Shown here piece after piece: positions 1-11,751 of a DNA stretch of 64,000 nt. Position 1 is the stretch's first letter, and each line of letters opens with the position of its first letter. This stretch comes from Lunularia cruciata (Eukaryota; Streptophyta; Marchantiopsida; Lunulariales; Lunulariaceae), in contig OX419762.1 in the NCBI GenBank assembly GCA_948567375.1, positions 26,490,608-26,554,607 of the forward strand. Direction: 5' to 3'. The notes under the pieces were generated by a model that made no database searches, was not told the origin of the DNA, and saw only the letters and a program-made list of their open reading frames with translations. Position numbers and translations under genes: made by a program.

Positions 1-189
1 AGGTTCTGAGTTCTGGGTTCCGAGCAAGCCAGTTGGTCGGATTCGAAGAATTCACCAGTGGCGATAAGACTACCGTCGACGTCTTTCAGCAGTTTCCGCG
101 TGCATTCCTTCTACACGTATCTGTAATTGCCATAACTCTTCATACAATCATTTCTTTTCATGGCTATCAATGGAGGGGCATCAGATGGG
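1..189. other. unassigned sequence upstream of P450 fragment
   Basis: No recognisable coding motif. The final part, just before the P450 similarity begins, contains a CATGGCTAT stretch that also precedes the equivalent P450 segment near 2055. It may therefore be remains of an intron or exon boundary of the same gene copy. Confidence 0.3.
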
Positions 190-733
190 AAGAGATGTGT
201 GTTGCTGTGGATCCCGGAGTGTCTCCTAAGGAACTGTCATGACGGAATTCTGGTAAATCTAGGGCATGAATTGTCAGAAATGACATTCAACAACATACTT
301 CGATTGCTGCTCAGCAAAACCTTCTACAGTGAAAAAACAATTCAAACCAAACAAAAAACTAAGAGTGAGGTTCCATAGTATGATTTCAGACCTGGCCACG
401 GTTGGGTTTTATGGTATCGCGAAACTTCTTCCTTGGCTACGCAGATTTGAGTTTGACGGCTATGAAAGGAAACTACGGGAGACAAGTAAGAAATGTTCTT
501 GAAGAGCAAAACAAGGGTGATACACATATTTCATGATGAGACATCCTGAACTGTGGTCAAATCCCTTGGACTTCACTCAGGAAAGATTCCTAAACAGCTC
601 CATTGACTATCGAGGGTCGCACTCTCAGTTCCTTACATTCGGCTCAGGTCGAAGAATATGTCCAGGTATGAATCTGGGAAAGCTCTTGCTACCGCAGATG
701 CTCTTGCACGCTTCGTCAGTATTACCTAGATGA
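190..733 (+). pseudogene. cytochrome P450 pseudogene, copy 1 (internally deleted)
   Basis: Remnant of an A-type plant P450, a haem-thiolate monooxygenase normally anchored in the ER membrane. Three blocks survive. About 238-336 reads ELSEMTFNNILRLLLSKTFY, the usual E-helix region. About 369-500 reads LLPWLRRFEFDGYERKLRE in another frame. About 533-700 holds the PERF-like region ([11 protein letters not shown]) and an intact haem loop, [10 protein letters not shown], with the cysteine ligand. The I-helix and K-helix segments, present in the neighbouring copy near 2835-3050, are missing, so the middle was deleted. The frame also breaks after the haem loop (PGMNLGK then unrelated residues and a stop). 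It lies in tandem with the second copy and is related to it in sequence. Subfamily and substrate cannot be judged. Confidence 0.8.
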
Positions 734-1344
734 ATCAGATTATACCTTTCGTGTTCACCACCATGGTTACAGTGATACTCAGTTGATAAAACCGTATAAG
801 AATCTCTATTCTAAAGTAAAGTAACAATTGCTAATTCTTTGAGATCGGCATATTGCGAAATGTCAACTAGCAAGTTCTAACACGAGTTCTAAGAAATCAT
901 CTTCGGGGATCTCTTTGTATGCTGAGAATGAAACAAAACAATTATTCACTGCCAACGAGGTGAATTCCAAAGTATAATATCCTTTGATACCGTGCTTAAT
1001 AAAAGGACACAGACCTAATAGTCAGCCGTCTCGACTATATGCGATGCGATACCGAGTACATTCAAACATAATAGCAGATTTTACTATTCTACTACCAAAC
1101 TCATGGTTCTGAACCAGATTCTGCGTGGTATAATCAACTTATATGGGAGCTATGAACGTAAGAGCTTCTATATGACAGAATTTCTAGCCATCTTCTAGCA
1201 AGAACCTGAGGTAAAATGTTCCAAGGTCTATAATTTCCAAGTTTGGAAAGACTGACAAGAATGCCTGAGGGTGAATCCGCAGGAGCTATAATTGCAACTA
1301 TGTACTGGCTCGGAAGACTACGATACAATTTCAACTGCTGGTGC
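734..1344. other. intergenic stretch between P450 copies
   Basis: No coding similarity or repeat recognised. It separates two same-strand P450 relics and would hold the 3' flank of copy 1 and the promoter of copy 2 if either was ever expressed. No confident TATA box was picked out. Confidence 0.35.
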
Positions 1345-1357
1345 TGCTTCTGATCTG

Positions 1358-3553
1358 ATGTTTATAGTTATGCTTTGGCACTACCTTCTCAGAATGGCAG
1401 TTCGACTGCCTTCTAATCTTCCAGGTTGGCCAGTTATTGGGCATCTTCTCCTTCTCGAATCCAAATTACCACCACACCAGACCTTGATGAGACTTGGGGC
1501 AAAGTATGGATCAGTTATGCATCTTAGATTGGATTCAGTTCCAGCGGTGATCATCTCATCGTTCGATCTGGAGAAAGAAGTTTTCAGGACCCAGGACCAT
1601 ATTTTTGCCTCTCGCTCAAAAACAATATATGGAGATGTTCTTCTCTTTTGGTCTCAGGACTTGGCATATGCACCCTTAGGAGATCGCTTCCGTATGCTTC
1701 GGAGGATTTGTGCTTTGGAGCTCCTTAGCTCGAAAAGAGAACAGCAATTCAAGGTCACGAGAGTAGGTAGTGTTTTTAATTCGATGCTTTTCATGCGAAC
1801 AGGAAAGGTTGCTGGCTCGGTAATAAAGTTTGGCAGACTCCTGGTGAATGAAAACTACTGATCATGAGCTCCATGTTTCTGCACCATTAGCACTAGATTC
1901 AACCCCAGATTAGCCTGATAGTTGGAGTGAGAGTTGTTCAGTAGCAACAAGCCACCAGCGCCTAAAATCCAGATATGTATTCGCATAGACAATAGTCTAC
2001 ATGATTACTTCGGAGTGTCATATATTATATTTTCCGATAAGACAACAATTGTTGCATGGCTATTGGCATAAGGAAGGAAGAGGTTAGTTGGACTGTGGAG
2101 CGCATCCTAAGAGACAGTCATGATGGAAATTTGGTAAACGTGGGGATTACAATGTCAGCGGGGACATTTTAACAACATAACCCGAATGCTCTTCAGCCGA
2201 ACCTTCTACGGTCAAATGACGTTCGTCGAAGAAAACACTGCACGATTGGGTTTTAAGATATCGCAGAATGTCTTCCTTGCCTTCGCAGATTTGATTTGGA
2301 TGGCTATGAGAAAGATTACGGGAGGCAGCCAAACAGTTTGACAGCTTCTTCGAAAACATCCTTGACGAGTATCGTCTCAAAGATTCGGTGGGAACAGGTC
2401 GAGCTGCCGAAAAGATGGATTTCGCCGATGTGTTACTTCAACTTCGATGGGACAACAGTAGTGCTGATGAAGCACATGGATGAGGCGATCAAGGGGCTTA
2501 TGCTAGTAAGTCTCAATTCGTAACATGTTGAGTTAACTCTAGCACAAGGACACAAGTGGTTGAACTCCATATATTGCGTCTGTTATGTCTATTGTTCATG
2601 CTTGAAATACCGACACCGGTTGGATGCAAATTTCTTTTAAAATTGTTGTATGCAAAGTTTCATCCAGTATCCTCAAAGTCTATCGACTTCTATTGAAAGC
2701 TTTGTCAGTTTCAGAAACTTAGAGAACATAATTGGGACCTCTGACAAAGTCCAATTTTTGTGATAGATATATGCGCAAATAATGTGTTCAGTGACTAACA
2801 CCACGTCGAAGTGGACTTTCCTGTGACATTGCAGGATATGCTTACAGCTGGGACGTATACATCAACAGATTTAGTAGTCTGGACTATGACTAAGCTTCTT
2901 CGACATCCACAAATGATGGCAAAAGTTAAAGAAGAAATTGACCTCGTCGTATGGAGAGATAGACTTGTAGAAGAATCACATCTCGAGAGCTTACAGTACC
3001 TTCAAGCCGTTACAATCGAAAGCATGAGATCCTGTATCAGTACTGCTACCTCGTAAAACGGTCCAGGCCACCAAACTAAATAGTTACAATATACCGAACA
3101 AAACAAGGGTGCTCGTAAATACATATGCAATAATGTGAGATCCTGAAGTGTGGTCAAATCCTTCGGACTTCAAATCCCAAGAGGTTCCTGAACGGCCCCA
3201 TAGATTTTCGAGGATCACACTTCGAATTCCTTCCATTTGGTTCATGTCGAAGAGTTTGTTCTGGTATGAATCTGGGAAGGCTCATATTTGAGCTCGCTTT
3301 GGCACAGCTTATTCATACATGTGATTTCTCTCTCCACCCGGGATTGAAACCCGAGGATATTAGCATTGAGGAGAAATCTGGGAGCACCGTTCTCCGGGCA
3401 ATTGCACTTTACCTGATTTTCACTCCACGCTTAGAGCAGGGCGTCTACAAGCAGGCTGGCATCAACTTAGAGGCGAGGTATTTTTATTATACACTTTACA
3501 AACACTTTACTTTCTTTCGCTCCACAGACAACCTTGAGTGCAACTCTATGTAA
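1358..3553 (+). pseudogene. cytochrome P450 pseudogene, copy 2 (A-type, near full length)
   Basis: Decayed A-type plant P450, an ER-anchored monooxygenase family. The in-frame ATG at 1358 precedes a short hydrophobic stretch, then the hinge LPSNLPGWPVIGHLLLL. The C-helix region reads APLGDRFRMLRR, with the usual Trp changed. Coding similarity stops near 1764 and resumes near 2056 (MAIGIRKEEVSWTVERIL), probably across an intron. A frameshift or stop follows near 2170, then DFADVLLQLRWDNSS in a further frame. A good donor (CTA/GTAAGT, 2506) and acceptor (TTGCAG, ending 2834) bound a 329-bp intron, and joining them keeps the frame. The I-helix reads AGTYTST where the family has AGTDTS, so the acidic residue is lost. 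The K-helix ExxR (ESMR) is present. The haem loop is FGSCRRVCSG, with a conserved Gly replaced by Cys. A TGA after YAIM and a frameshift before the haem loop confirm a pseudogene. Confidence 0.85.
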
Positions 3554-4700
3554 CGTCGAGTACCTGTAACTAGCAATATAATCTTGCCCTCCCTGGTCCA
3601 ACATTGCTAGATTTGTTTCATTGTTCAGTGTCATTTGTTACCCATCTGGGGTATCAATAGGACCACAGGTAGGGAACTTTGGTTTGTACAAACCTGGTTG
3701 AGAACTTTGTTGATCTGTCCTTGAAGTTGACTTGCCTTCTGAATGATTCGAGGTGCACAAAAGACAGCCATACGACTGAAACAGCTCCTGCGTGGTGTGA
3801 ACTTTTTCAGTACACAGGAATAATGCCGTTAGAGGGTCCCAGGATGCTTACGATGCAGCATGATTTTCTTAGGTCTATCTGGTGTACACACTTGGCATCA
3901 ACTTGATTAATATATAGTAAAACGTGAGTGAGCATAATCTCCACTGAGGTATGCCCCAGCCTTCCAAAGAATTCCAAACTTCGGATGTCACAGCAGTAGC
4001 CATCAGGGGGCATGCTCCATCCCAGCTACTGTAAGGTAGGTGTTGGTTACGACGCCTCTTACATTCCTTTCTTTCCTTTTACAGTACTATTCAGCACTCA
4101 CTCTAGGAACACTCTAGATATACAATTCTCTCACAGTCGTCTGCTAGAGTTTCCAAAAGCGGAGTTCGAACTCCTGTTTGATTGCAGCCTTGCAGTACTA
4201 GTGTAGAAGATATTCGTAAAGCGATAGAGTGGACGGTTTCACAAACGAGTTTTTCACTTTACAATTTTGTAAAGGTCTCGTAGAAGAACTTTATGGGAGG
4301 TGCGGAAAATCTTTACGGGGTGAGCGAGGGGGTATTCGATAGAGGATAAACGGTTCAAATAAGAGATTGATGGATTTTTGTGGATTTCTAAATTTACCCG
4401 TAAGATTTCCTAAAATATTTGACGGGGAATGAAAGCCTCAAGAGCTTTCAGTCGGTAAAATTACTCAATGATGTTACGGCTTTGATTCTAGAGAGGATGA
4501 CGTGATCTATTAAATGAATCATCCGACAAATTGAGACTCGGTCTGTACCTGTTAGGGGGAAACGAAATGTCAATGATACATGTAGACAAAAATGGATAAG
4601 AAAAGACCTTCATTCATACCGTCATAACTTTCTTCGGAAGGTCCATAACCCGTATCATTGATATCATATTACGGATTCCAGACTTTTACGCATTATAACC
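3554..4700. other. unassigned stretch
   Basis: Several short open frames on both strands (for example 3679-3906 and 3807-4013) overlap antisense to each other. They show no family motif, so I treat them as chance. No repeat recognised. Confidence 0.3.
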
Positions 4701-4766
4701 AGTAAATTTCCTTACATAATTTCCAAAAAGACTAGTAAATTTCCTTACATAATTTCCAAAAAGACT
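4701..4766 (+). repeat. 33-bp perfect tandem duplication
   Basis: Unit 4701-4733, beginning AGTAAATTTCCTTACATAAT, is repeated without change at 4734-4766. It lies in otherwise unassigned AT-rich sequence and is probably a replication-slippage product. Confidence 0.95.
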
Positions 4767-6749
4767 AATTTGAAACCGTCTGGTATGCCTTGCGGGAGGT
4801 GGTTCATAGTAATACAAGTTTCTAAAGGGTGAAAAAGGTGACCCGCAGCTTTGTCACGGGGTTACGGGACTTTCTATAAAACTCAATTAGAGTTTAGTTT
4901 GAAATTCGGGTAACATGTGTCACTGTTTGGAACTGGTTTCGTTTTCAGTCTCAGACTCGTGACACATTCTGACCAGTCTGACCATCAACATGCGTTAACA
5001 ATGTAATTAGTCACGTAAATAAAAATGCCAGTTAAGATTCCAACGCCATTAACAACTGATTACGGACCCGAACATTTATGTGCTAGTTTTCTTTAAGGTC
5101 CCATAAAATATTTTACAATAGCGACCCATTGCCGGAAAGTTCTCACAAATTTCGTTTTCGAAACTGCCCACGGGAGCATCATAAAAGAAGGTGCACTGCC
5201 ATGTGCGATGATAGAAGAAACCCGACATTTATTCTAATAGTATCATTTTATAAATAAATGATATTTTAATAAATCATCTAATTAATATTAATAACTCCCA
5301 TAAATTAAATAAAAAAATATGAGATTTATAAATTTAATGTTGATATCCACTACTTCCCGATAAATTACTGATTTAGATTAAAAGGAAAAATTAACCTACG
5401 TAATATTATAAATGTGTTTTATGACTTTTATAATTACCCAACTACATAAAGTAGTTCATGAGATTGTGGAGTGTTTAATTTACTTTCAATCTCAAACGAA
5501 CTCGATGATTATTTATACTTCTACTATTTATTTATTTCATTTTCAACTGCAAAATTTGTAAGATATATTAAATTAGATATGATCGATATAAGTTAGTTCT
5601 TTCTAGTATAATATAGAAATGATTCAAAATGAAAGTAAGAGATAAAAGAGATAATCTTAGCTTCAAATTTAAACCCAAGTAAAATAACTCAATAGAAATT
5701 AATATCTTATCTTTAATATTTATTACATATTTAAATAAATATTTTTATTTATAACTAATAATATATGAAGATAATCAAGATGAATATTATGGAATACAAT
5801 TTAAGACTAATCTATCTTCATTTTCTACATTAATCACCAAAGTAAGTTGATAATTTGATAGATTAAAATTACATTTCTTAAATTAGATTATCTACCGTAT
5901 AACACAACTTGATGAGCTGATATTAACAGAAGACTGTAAAAGAATCTTGTTGAATTACTCTAGAGTATAGTTTAGGATATTACCTTCAACTATAAAATAT
6001 GATAGAATGTAAGTATGGTAAATTAAGGATTCATGAGTGCAAATTTAAAATTTGATTATCATAATACATTTGTTAGTATAAATCTTATATTTACTTCTTT
6101 TAATTAAAATTAATCTATCATGTAATCAAATAAACAATAACTATATATATATATATACATAAATACTACTTTAAAGATAGTGATTATACGAAGCATTTAG
6201 ATTCACAACACCAATGGCTAAGTTGACACCTTGTGCAGTATTGCATTTTGATTGGTTACAAAGCACATTTGCAAATTCTACATGGTGACACCGCACAATG
6301 TTGCAATGTCTTCAATGGCATCTTGGTTGTGCAATTTGTTCTTGACTTGAACAAACCTCTATTTGCCACTTGTTTCTCTTTGAATGACAACATCCCACTG
6401 ATAGTTAAAAGCTAATGTGCATGTTTCCATTTTCTATTGTTATTCATGAAGTATACATGTTGTTTTTATATTCTCTCTCATGTATGTAATACAACTATAA
6501 TTTCTGCATTTCTTCTATCTTTGACACTTTGCTACATAAACTACTTGTTATGCATCCATGAGCAATTGCATGTTTCTAAATAAGAGCTTGCACTTTAGAA
6601 AGTGAGCTATATACCTGTTCTTGGGGAGGTTGGAGATCAATAGATGTCTATATTGTTAAGAGAATCAGAAAGAGAGTGTAGGGAACAGTAAAGCAAGCGC
6701 TCAAGTAACAACAAAAGTACACATAAAAGGACAGCAAAATTTGCAAATG
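4767..6749. other. unassigned AT-rich stretch
   Basis: No gene recognised. Base composition becomes strongly AT-rich from about 5230. A short (TA)n run occurs at about 6141-6157. One small open frame (6233-6415) has no family similarity that I recognise. Confidence 0.4.
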
Positions 6750-7775
6750 TGATAGGTAAACAATCAGAATGCCATATTGCATAATCTAGTCACCTAGCAA
6801 TTTAGGGGTATCAATCAAGACACCCCTTGATTATATTGTACTATAAAAAATTTTGGCATAGATAAATAATGGTTTAAATTATTTTACCTAATTTTGGTTT
6901 TTGAATGTCAAATTTAACATCCACATAGTTCAATATGTTTTTCTATTGGCTTAATGGAGTTTTCTGATGAGTTATTTGAATATTGTATACATATTTGAAT
7001 GAAGATTTTGATCTTGGATATTGCATTCTTTATACTCTGCAATTGATATATTAAAAATATCCCAACATTTTGGTTTTCTTAGGAGTACAATGGAGCAAAA
7101 TATCATGCAAGTAACTATAATATTTTCAAACATATTCAAGTTTATACTCTTTTAGAGACATATGTCAATCTTGTTTGGATCACAAATATGGCTTTTGACA
7201 TTGATTGGCTTACTTGCTTTCACTTACTAAATGATCTGCTTTAAATTTCAAAATATTCGAGTCTATCACAATAAATCTGATTTTTAATTACCATTACATG
7301 TTAAGTCTAATTCTTCTATCATATAAGGATTATGCTAAAAAATTATCATAATAGGTGTAGAATTTTTAAATTATCATGGATTTTAATATTAACTACAATT
7401 TTAGCTTATCTATTAAATTTTAGGTACTTGTGAACTCCTTACTACTACCACCATATGAAAAATTACTAGAACTTAGTGATTCCATATTGTGGTAATTTGA
7501 GTAGTGTATCTAAAATAGAAAACAATAGTTTACATGCAAAAGATATAATTATTTAGAAGGATTCATAATTAATAAAATTGATAATTTAGATCTACAAATA
7601 GAAAATATTTGCAAATGTGGCAAGTCAAGAAATTAATTTATATTTTTTATGTAAAACCTATCAATCTTTAAAGCAGATTTTTATTTGAAAGAAAGATATT
7701 TCTTATGTTTTTGATGATATAATTTATCATAATCATATGCTAAATTACACAAAAATTAAAAAATAGTTAGTATAA
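6750..7775 (+). repeat. dispersed repeat, copy A
   Basis: Shares long interrupted identity with 15010-15492. Matching landmarks include CAATTTAGG.GTATCAA near 6800 and 15060, CTTGATTATATTGT near 6827 and 15090, CTCAATATGTTTTTCTA-type sequence near 6930, TTTACATGCAAAAGA near 7530 and 15250, and AATCATATGCTAAA near 7730 and 15460. This copy has about 500 bp in the middle (about 6990-7500) that the other lacks. No coding potential seen; class unknown. Confidence 0.75.
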
Positions 7776-7803
7776 AATGAACATAGTTTTTTAATTTACT
7801 AAA

Positions 7804-8200
7804 AAATGTTGAGCCTTCAATTCAAGAAATTGCAAGATAAATTGAAGAAGAAAGAAGCAGATTGAGACCTGAGGAGGGAGGAGTTAATGGCCAAAGTGCA
7901 AGCAACTTGCATCGGCCTGGAGGGAGAGGACACAAAGATCCTCCAACAAATGGAAGAGACTAAAGCTCAATTGGTGGACCTTGTAGAGAAGGCAATTCAA
8001 GTTTGTCCTCACCAAACCAAGCTCCACAATTTGAAGTTGTAATGGAAGCAAAGGTCTACTTAAACAACCAATTGGATCACCAAGTGGTTGGTTGAAGGAA
8101 CATATGGACCAAAAATTAGTAAAATCTATAGACATCCTCATCCTCCAATTCATAGATTATAAGAAGAAGGTGGATATGATAATTAGTATCTTTAGAGGCA
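7804..8200 (+). pseudogene. coiled-coil protein relic
   Basis: The + strand reads a Lys/Glu/Leu-rich heptad-like stretch (KLQDKLKKKEAD, stop, LRREELMAKVQA) and continues with EETKAQLVDLVEKAIQV before stops accumulate. The style matches other coiled-coil relics in this window (about 12.0-12.7 kb on the minus strand, 18.2 kb on the plus strand, 41.5-42.0 kb on the minus strand), although I could not align this copy to them. Function unknown. The call rests on composition and on the lack of stops over short runs only. Confidence 0.35.
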
Positions 8201-8768
8201 AAGGTAGTTCTTTGTAGTAGGATAGCCAAAGACCTTCATAGTGGAAGACCTTTGGGCTCTAGGACACACATAGCCAAAGGTTGAGTAAATGTAAATATTT
8301 TAAGTATAGAACATCCTTTGGTGTGGAACAAATCTTTAACATGGAACACTTTTGTAGAAGTAAGAACTTTTTGCAACCAATGTCCTTTTCTTTCATAAGC
8401 CTGAAGGCGCACAATGTTACTAGGGAAGACTTGACACCTTCATTGACTAACAAAAAACACTTACTTAAGCCGCATTACAATATGATCAAGTAGGAAGTTA
8501 GGATTAGCAATATATATTGTAGATTCAAATCTGATATTTCTAAGAGATTACAATCGTTAGAATTTTTTATGGTAAAGTCAAAGAAGATACTTAAGGCTTA
8601 AGCCCAATGTAAATTGAGTTCATTTTTTGGTAATTGAAGAAATCAGCAAAGGGGACTTTTAAACTCTTTATCGCTTGTTGTTTGCACATTGAGTATTGAT
8701 TGGATTGTTTTGTTGAGTAGTGATGAGGAAAATCAAATTAGGAATGTATGCATGTGAATGTAGGAGGA
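8201..8768. other. unassigned stretch
   Basis: Two overlapping opposite-strand open frames (8259-8493) have no recognisable motif. The stretch ends at the TSD of the next solo LTR. Confidence 0.3.
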
Positions 8769-9518
8769 CATTTTGTAATACCAAGAGCTAGCCATATGAT
8801 CTAGATGTGAAATTCGGTTTGGTAACATCTAGAATGATTTTATACATGATGGTCAAAATAGATCAGATAGAAGTATCACCAAAAGAGTACTTATACTAAT
8901 AGGGTAGAAATAGAAATAGACTTGAGAACCTAAGAACCAATAGCTAGACATATAATTTAAAGGTGAGAATTGGTTTGGTAACATCTGGAAGGATGTTACA
9001 CATGATGGACTAAAAAGACCAGAAAGAGGTATCACCAAAAGGGGACTTCTACTAATAGAGTAGGAACCAAAATATGCCTGAAATCTTTGAAGACAATTTC
9101 GGAGGCCTAAACGAATGAATTAGGCCTCAAAAATGTGCAGATCCCCCCCCCCCAACAAAGGAAAGGCTGGCCTTCTTTCCCCCTGCTTCGTCTCATCGAG
9201 AGCTTTCCAATGGTACCTTACTCATGTGATTTTGAGATTCCTATAGGAAGATTCCCTAAAAGATTCTCTTTGGTCAAAGCTTGTTTGACCAACTGGATAG
9301 GACCTAGACCAGACATGTCACCCATCCAAGTAAGTAATCCAACGGTGGAGCTTGCTGACATGTCACCTATCTGTGTCCCTAATCCTATGGTGGAGCTTCC
9401 TTGGAGGAGATCCTCTTTGTCTATATAATAAAGAGAAGGTGCTCCCTTGGGGCATCGATTGTTTGAGTGTGCAATCTGTGTTTTCTCTCTTCTCTTGTCC
9501 TTGGAGTATTACACATTT
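8769..9518 (+). mobile_element. solo LTR S1 (long-LTR subfamily) with TSD CATTT
   Basis: The LTR is 8774-9513, about 740 bp. It starts TGTAATACC and ends GTATTACA, giving short inverted termini, and is flanked by perfect 5-bp duplications CATTT at 8769-8773 and 9514-9518. It matches the LTRs of element IV, including the TATA/poly(A) stretch CTATATAATAAAGAGAAG at 9421. No PBS or internal sequence follows, so this is a solo LTR left by LTR-LTR recombination. It carries the two-unit U3 duplication (about 8779-8934 and 8935-9090). The open frames at 9135-9585 are LTR shadows. Confidence 0.95.
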
Positions 9519-9949
9519 GCACTTGTTTGGGATGTTTGATCCTTGGAGTTTTAAAGAAGCAAGGCAATATATGGAAAGGTTCTAGGTAACTTGGAGCATT
9601 GAAAGTACATTAAAAAAACAAGTCACGTGATTGATACAAAGACTCTTTTGGAGCCATCCCTTTTGGGAAATTTGCAGCCTTTGCTATGGTAGCCTTTGGT
9701 GTGAAGTGAGCCATCACCTTCAAGAATAATTTGGAATGGATGTGTAGTGAAAGTGACTTTTTTTGTTTTCCTTTTTTCATAGTGTGCTAGAGCGAGTGAC
9801 ACTATACTCTTTTGGTATTGTTCTACCCAAGAGGTTAAATAGGAAATAATAAAGAGCAATCAAATGTGGCATTTCTCTTCAATTCTAGCCAATTCTATCC
9901 CGTATCCTTAATGGAATGACCTATTCTTACCATTTTTACTATTATTATG
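9519..9949. other. unassigned stretch
   Basis: Continuation of the host sequence interrupted by solo LTR S1. No motif recognised. It lies just upstream of the repeated coding relic at 9950. Confidence 0.3.
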
Positions 9950-10300
9950 TTTGACATTAGGCTTTCACATGGTTCTTTAAGGACATTGGTTATGTTTTTA
10001 ATGTACTTGATACCTTAGCTAGTTCATTTCTTATATAGTATAGATTGCACATAGGCAACTAATGATGGGGTTGGATAGCACCTAACCTCTTGATCTTTGC
10101 CCATCATAGAGCATATCATACACTTGGAGTATACTGCTATTTGGAGTAAGAAGGATCCCACCACCAATTAGGATGCTATTGTGGCACTTTAGAGTTTGTA
10201 TGGGATCTCTTATACAAGCTATGTAGCAAAGTTGCTACAAAACATCCATTGTTGCATAATTGTCATGACATTTGTAATGCTTAAGCAAGTTTGCTAGGAG
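9950..10300 (+). pseudogene. relic of a repeated unknown protein family (copy 1)
   Basis: The plus strand encodes, with scattered stops, IAPNLLIFAHHRAYHTLGVY and later CGTLEFVW. The inverted sequence at 44345-44770 encodes IAPSLLIYAHHRAYNILGVY and CGTLEFIF in the corresponding frame. The upstream part (about 9962-10060) also matches the reverse complement of 44610-44770. Conservation at the amino-acid level suggests a former coding gene, but I do not recognise the family. A shorter third copy is at about 14860-14990. Confidence 0.6.
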
Positions 10301-11749
10301 TTGGAATGAGGATCTTGGCGCCCATAGTTTCATCAATGGCTACTCATGGGTTACTTTGTAGTAGCTATCTACTATATTAGGTTTTTAATTTGGTTGTTAG
10401 AGTCACCATTTGCACGTTGTGACAACCCAATATCAATATACTAATAGTATAAATAGTAAGACAAGAAAATGAAGACCTATAAATGAAGAAAAAGTGTCAC
10501 AATATCACTTGTTTTCTATTCTTGCATGTTTAACCTCTTAGGCAAAAACCACTCCTAGAAGAGTATAGGGATACACACAATGGCATCTTACAAAAAAGAG
10601 AAATTAACAACCACTCAATTGAAAGGTATAATCTAACAAGCTCTTGATAGTGGAGGTACACTTCACAACCAAAGGTATTTTCCTCCTAAAGAGCCTCATT
10701 TACCTTGGTGGCTAGTCCCTTCTTGTAGGTTTATTTCACCCCAAAGGTTGGTGTTCAAGCTGAAGGTTTGTTTTCAGGCCAAAGGTTCTCTCACCCTTAT
10801 GTTTGCAACGCATCTCTTCCCAAAACATGCAATCCCAACAAAATCAAAAATCAACTATCTTCTTGGTTTTTCTATTTCATGGTTTTCTCAAGGCTCCATC
10901 ATTCCCAACACTTATCCTCACATTTGACTTGCTTGTTCAAAATATCAAGGGTAACTTCCTTGATAATGTGCAAATTTCTTTTGAGCTTTAGTACTCAAGC
11001 ACTCATTCCCGCTAGATGTCAAGAATAACTTCCTTGATTTGGTGCAAATTTCATAAGCAAGTACTCAAACACACATTCCTATTGCAAGATTCCTCACCTC
11101 TACTTGACCAAGTATGCAATCAAAGATGTAAGCAAAAGCAATCCAACACAAAGACTCAAAAGAGATGTTTGAGTTTAATACTTTGTTTATGGCAGAAGTG
11201 AACCTTGTTTCTATGGGTTGCAACCCATATATACAATTTCCTAACTATTGACTAAAGAAGATCAATGGTTGAGGATGCACATAGTCTACTAATTGCTCCT
11301 ACTCTACTTAATGCTAATCCTCACCTAAGGATCTTATCTTAAGTGCAATTTAGAAGTGATTGCACCACTACCACCAATAACAACTTCTCCTTGTAGTTTA
11401 TTGTATAAATAATTACACCACCACAATCATCACCTACAAAAATGGTCCTAAGTCAAAAAGTATTCTAGACAAAGGTATACATTAGCGCAAAGGTAGATTT
11501 TGAGGCCAAAGAGAATTTAAGGCTGAGGATGTGTTCAATACTTTAAAAAAAATTGCTTATTGCCTTTGGGCTAACAATCATCTTCCTCCTAAAATCTGTT
11601 GCAAAACGCTACCTTTGCCTTTGTGAATCTTAATCAACCATTCTACTTGTTTCCAATACCCCTTGATTTCCAACAATAATCCTCTTCCTAAAATCTAATG
11701 TATAGAGTTACCTTTGCCTTTGCAAATCTTAATCAAGAATTCCACTCAT
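10301..11749. other. unassigned stretch
   Basis: No coding family recognised. Short overlapping frames (10768-11201) give low-complexity hydrophobic translations and are treated as chance. The 11570-11740 part is internally repetitive, with a sentence-like unit around CCTCCTAAAATCT and CCTTTGCCTTTG occurring twice. Confidence 0.3.
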
Positions 11750-11751
11750 TC

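Noticed and set aside
4150-4180. tRNA T-arm-like GGAGTTCGAACTCC
   Set aside because: It is a simple palindrome with a loop too short for a T-arm, and no D-arm or acceptor stem lies at the right distance on either strand.
9143-9154. poly-C run in LTR S1 (also near 59605 in the 3' LTR of IV)
   Set aside because: Homopolymer expansion within a known LTR position; no evidence of function.
9135-9585. open frames across solo LTR S1
   Set aside because: The same frames recur in each LTR copy (for example 32307-32645, 45678-46082, 51394-51826) and include U3/R signals; they are non-coding LTR shadows.
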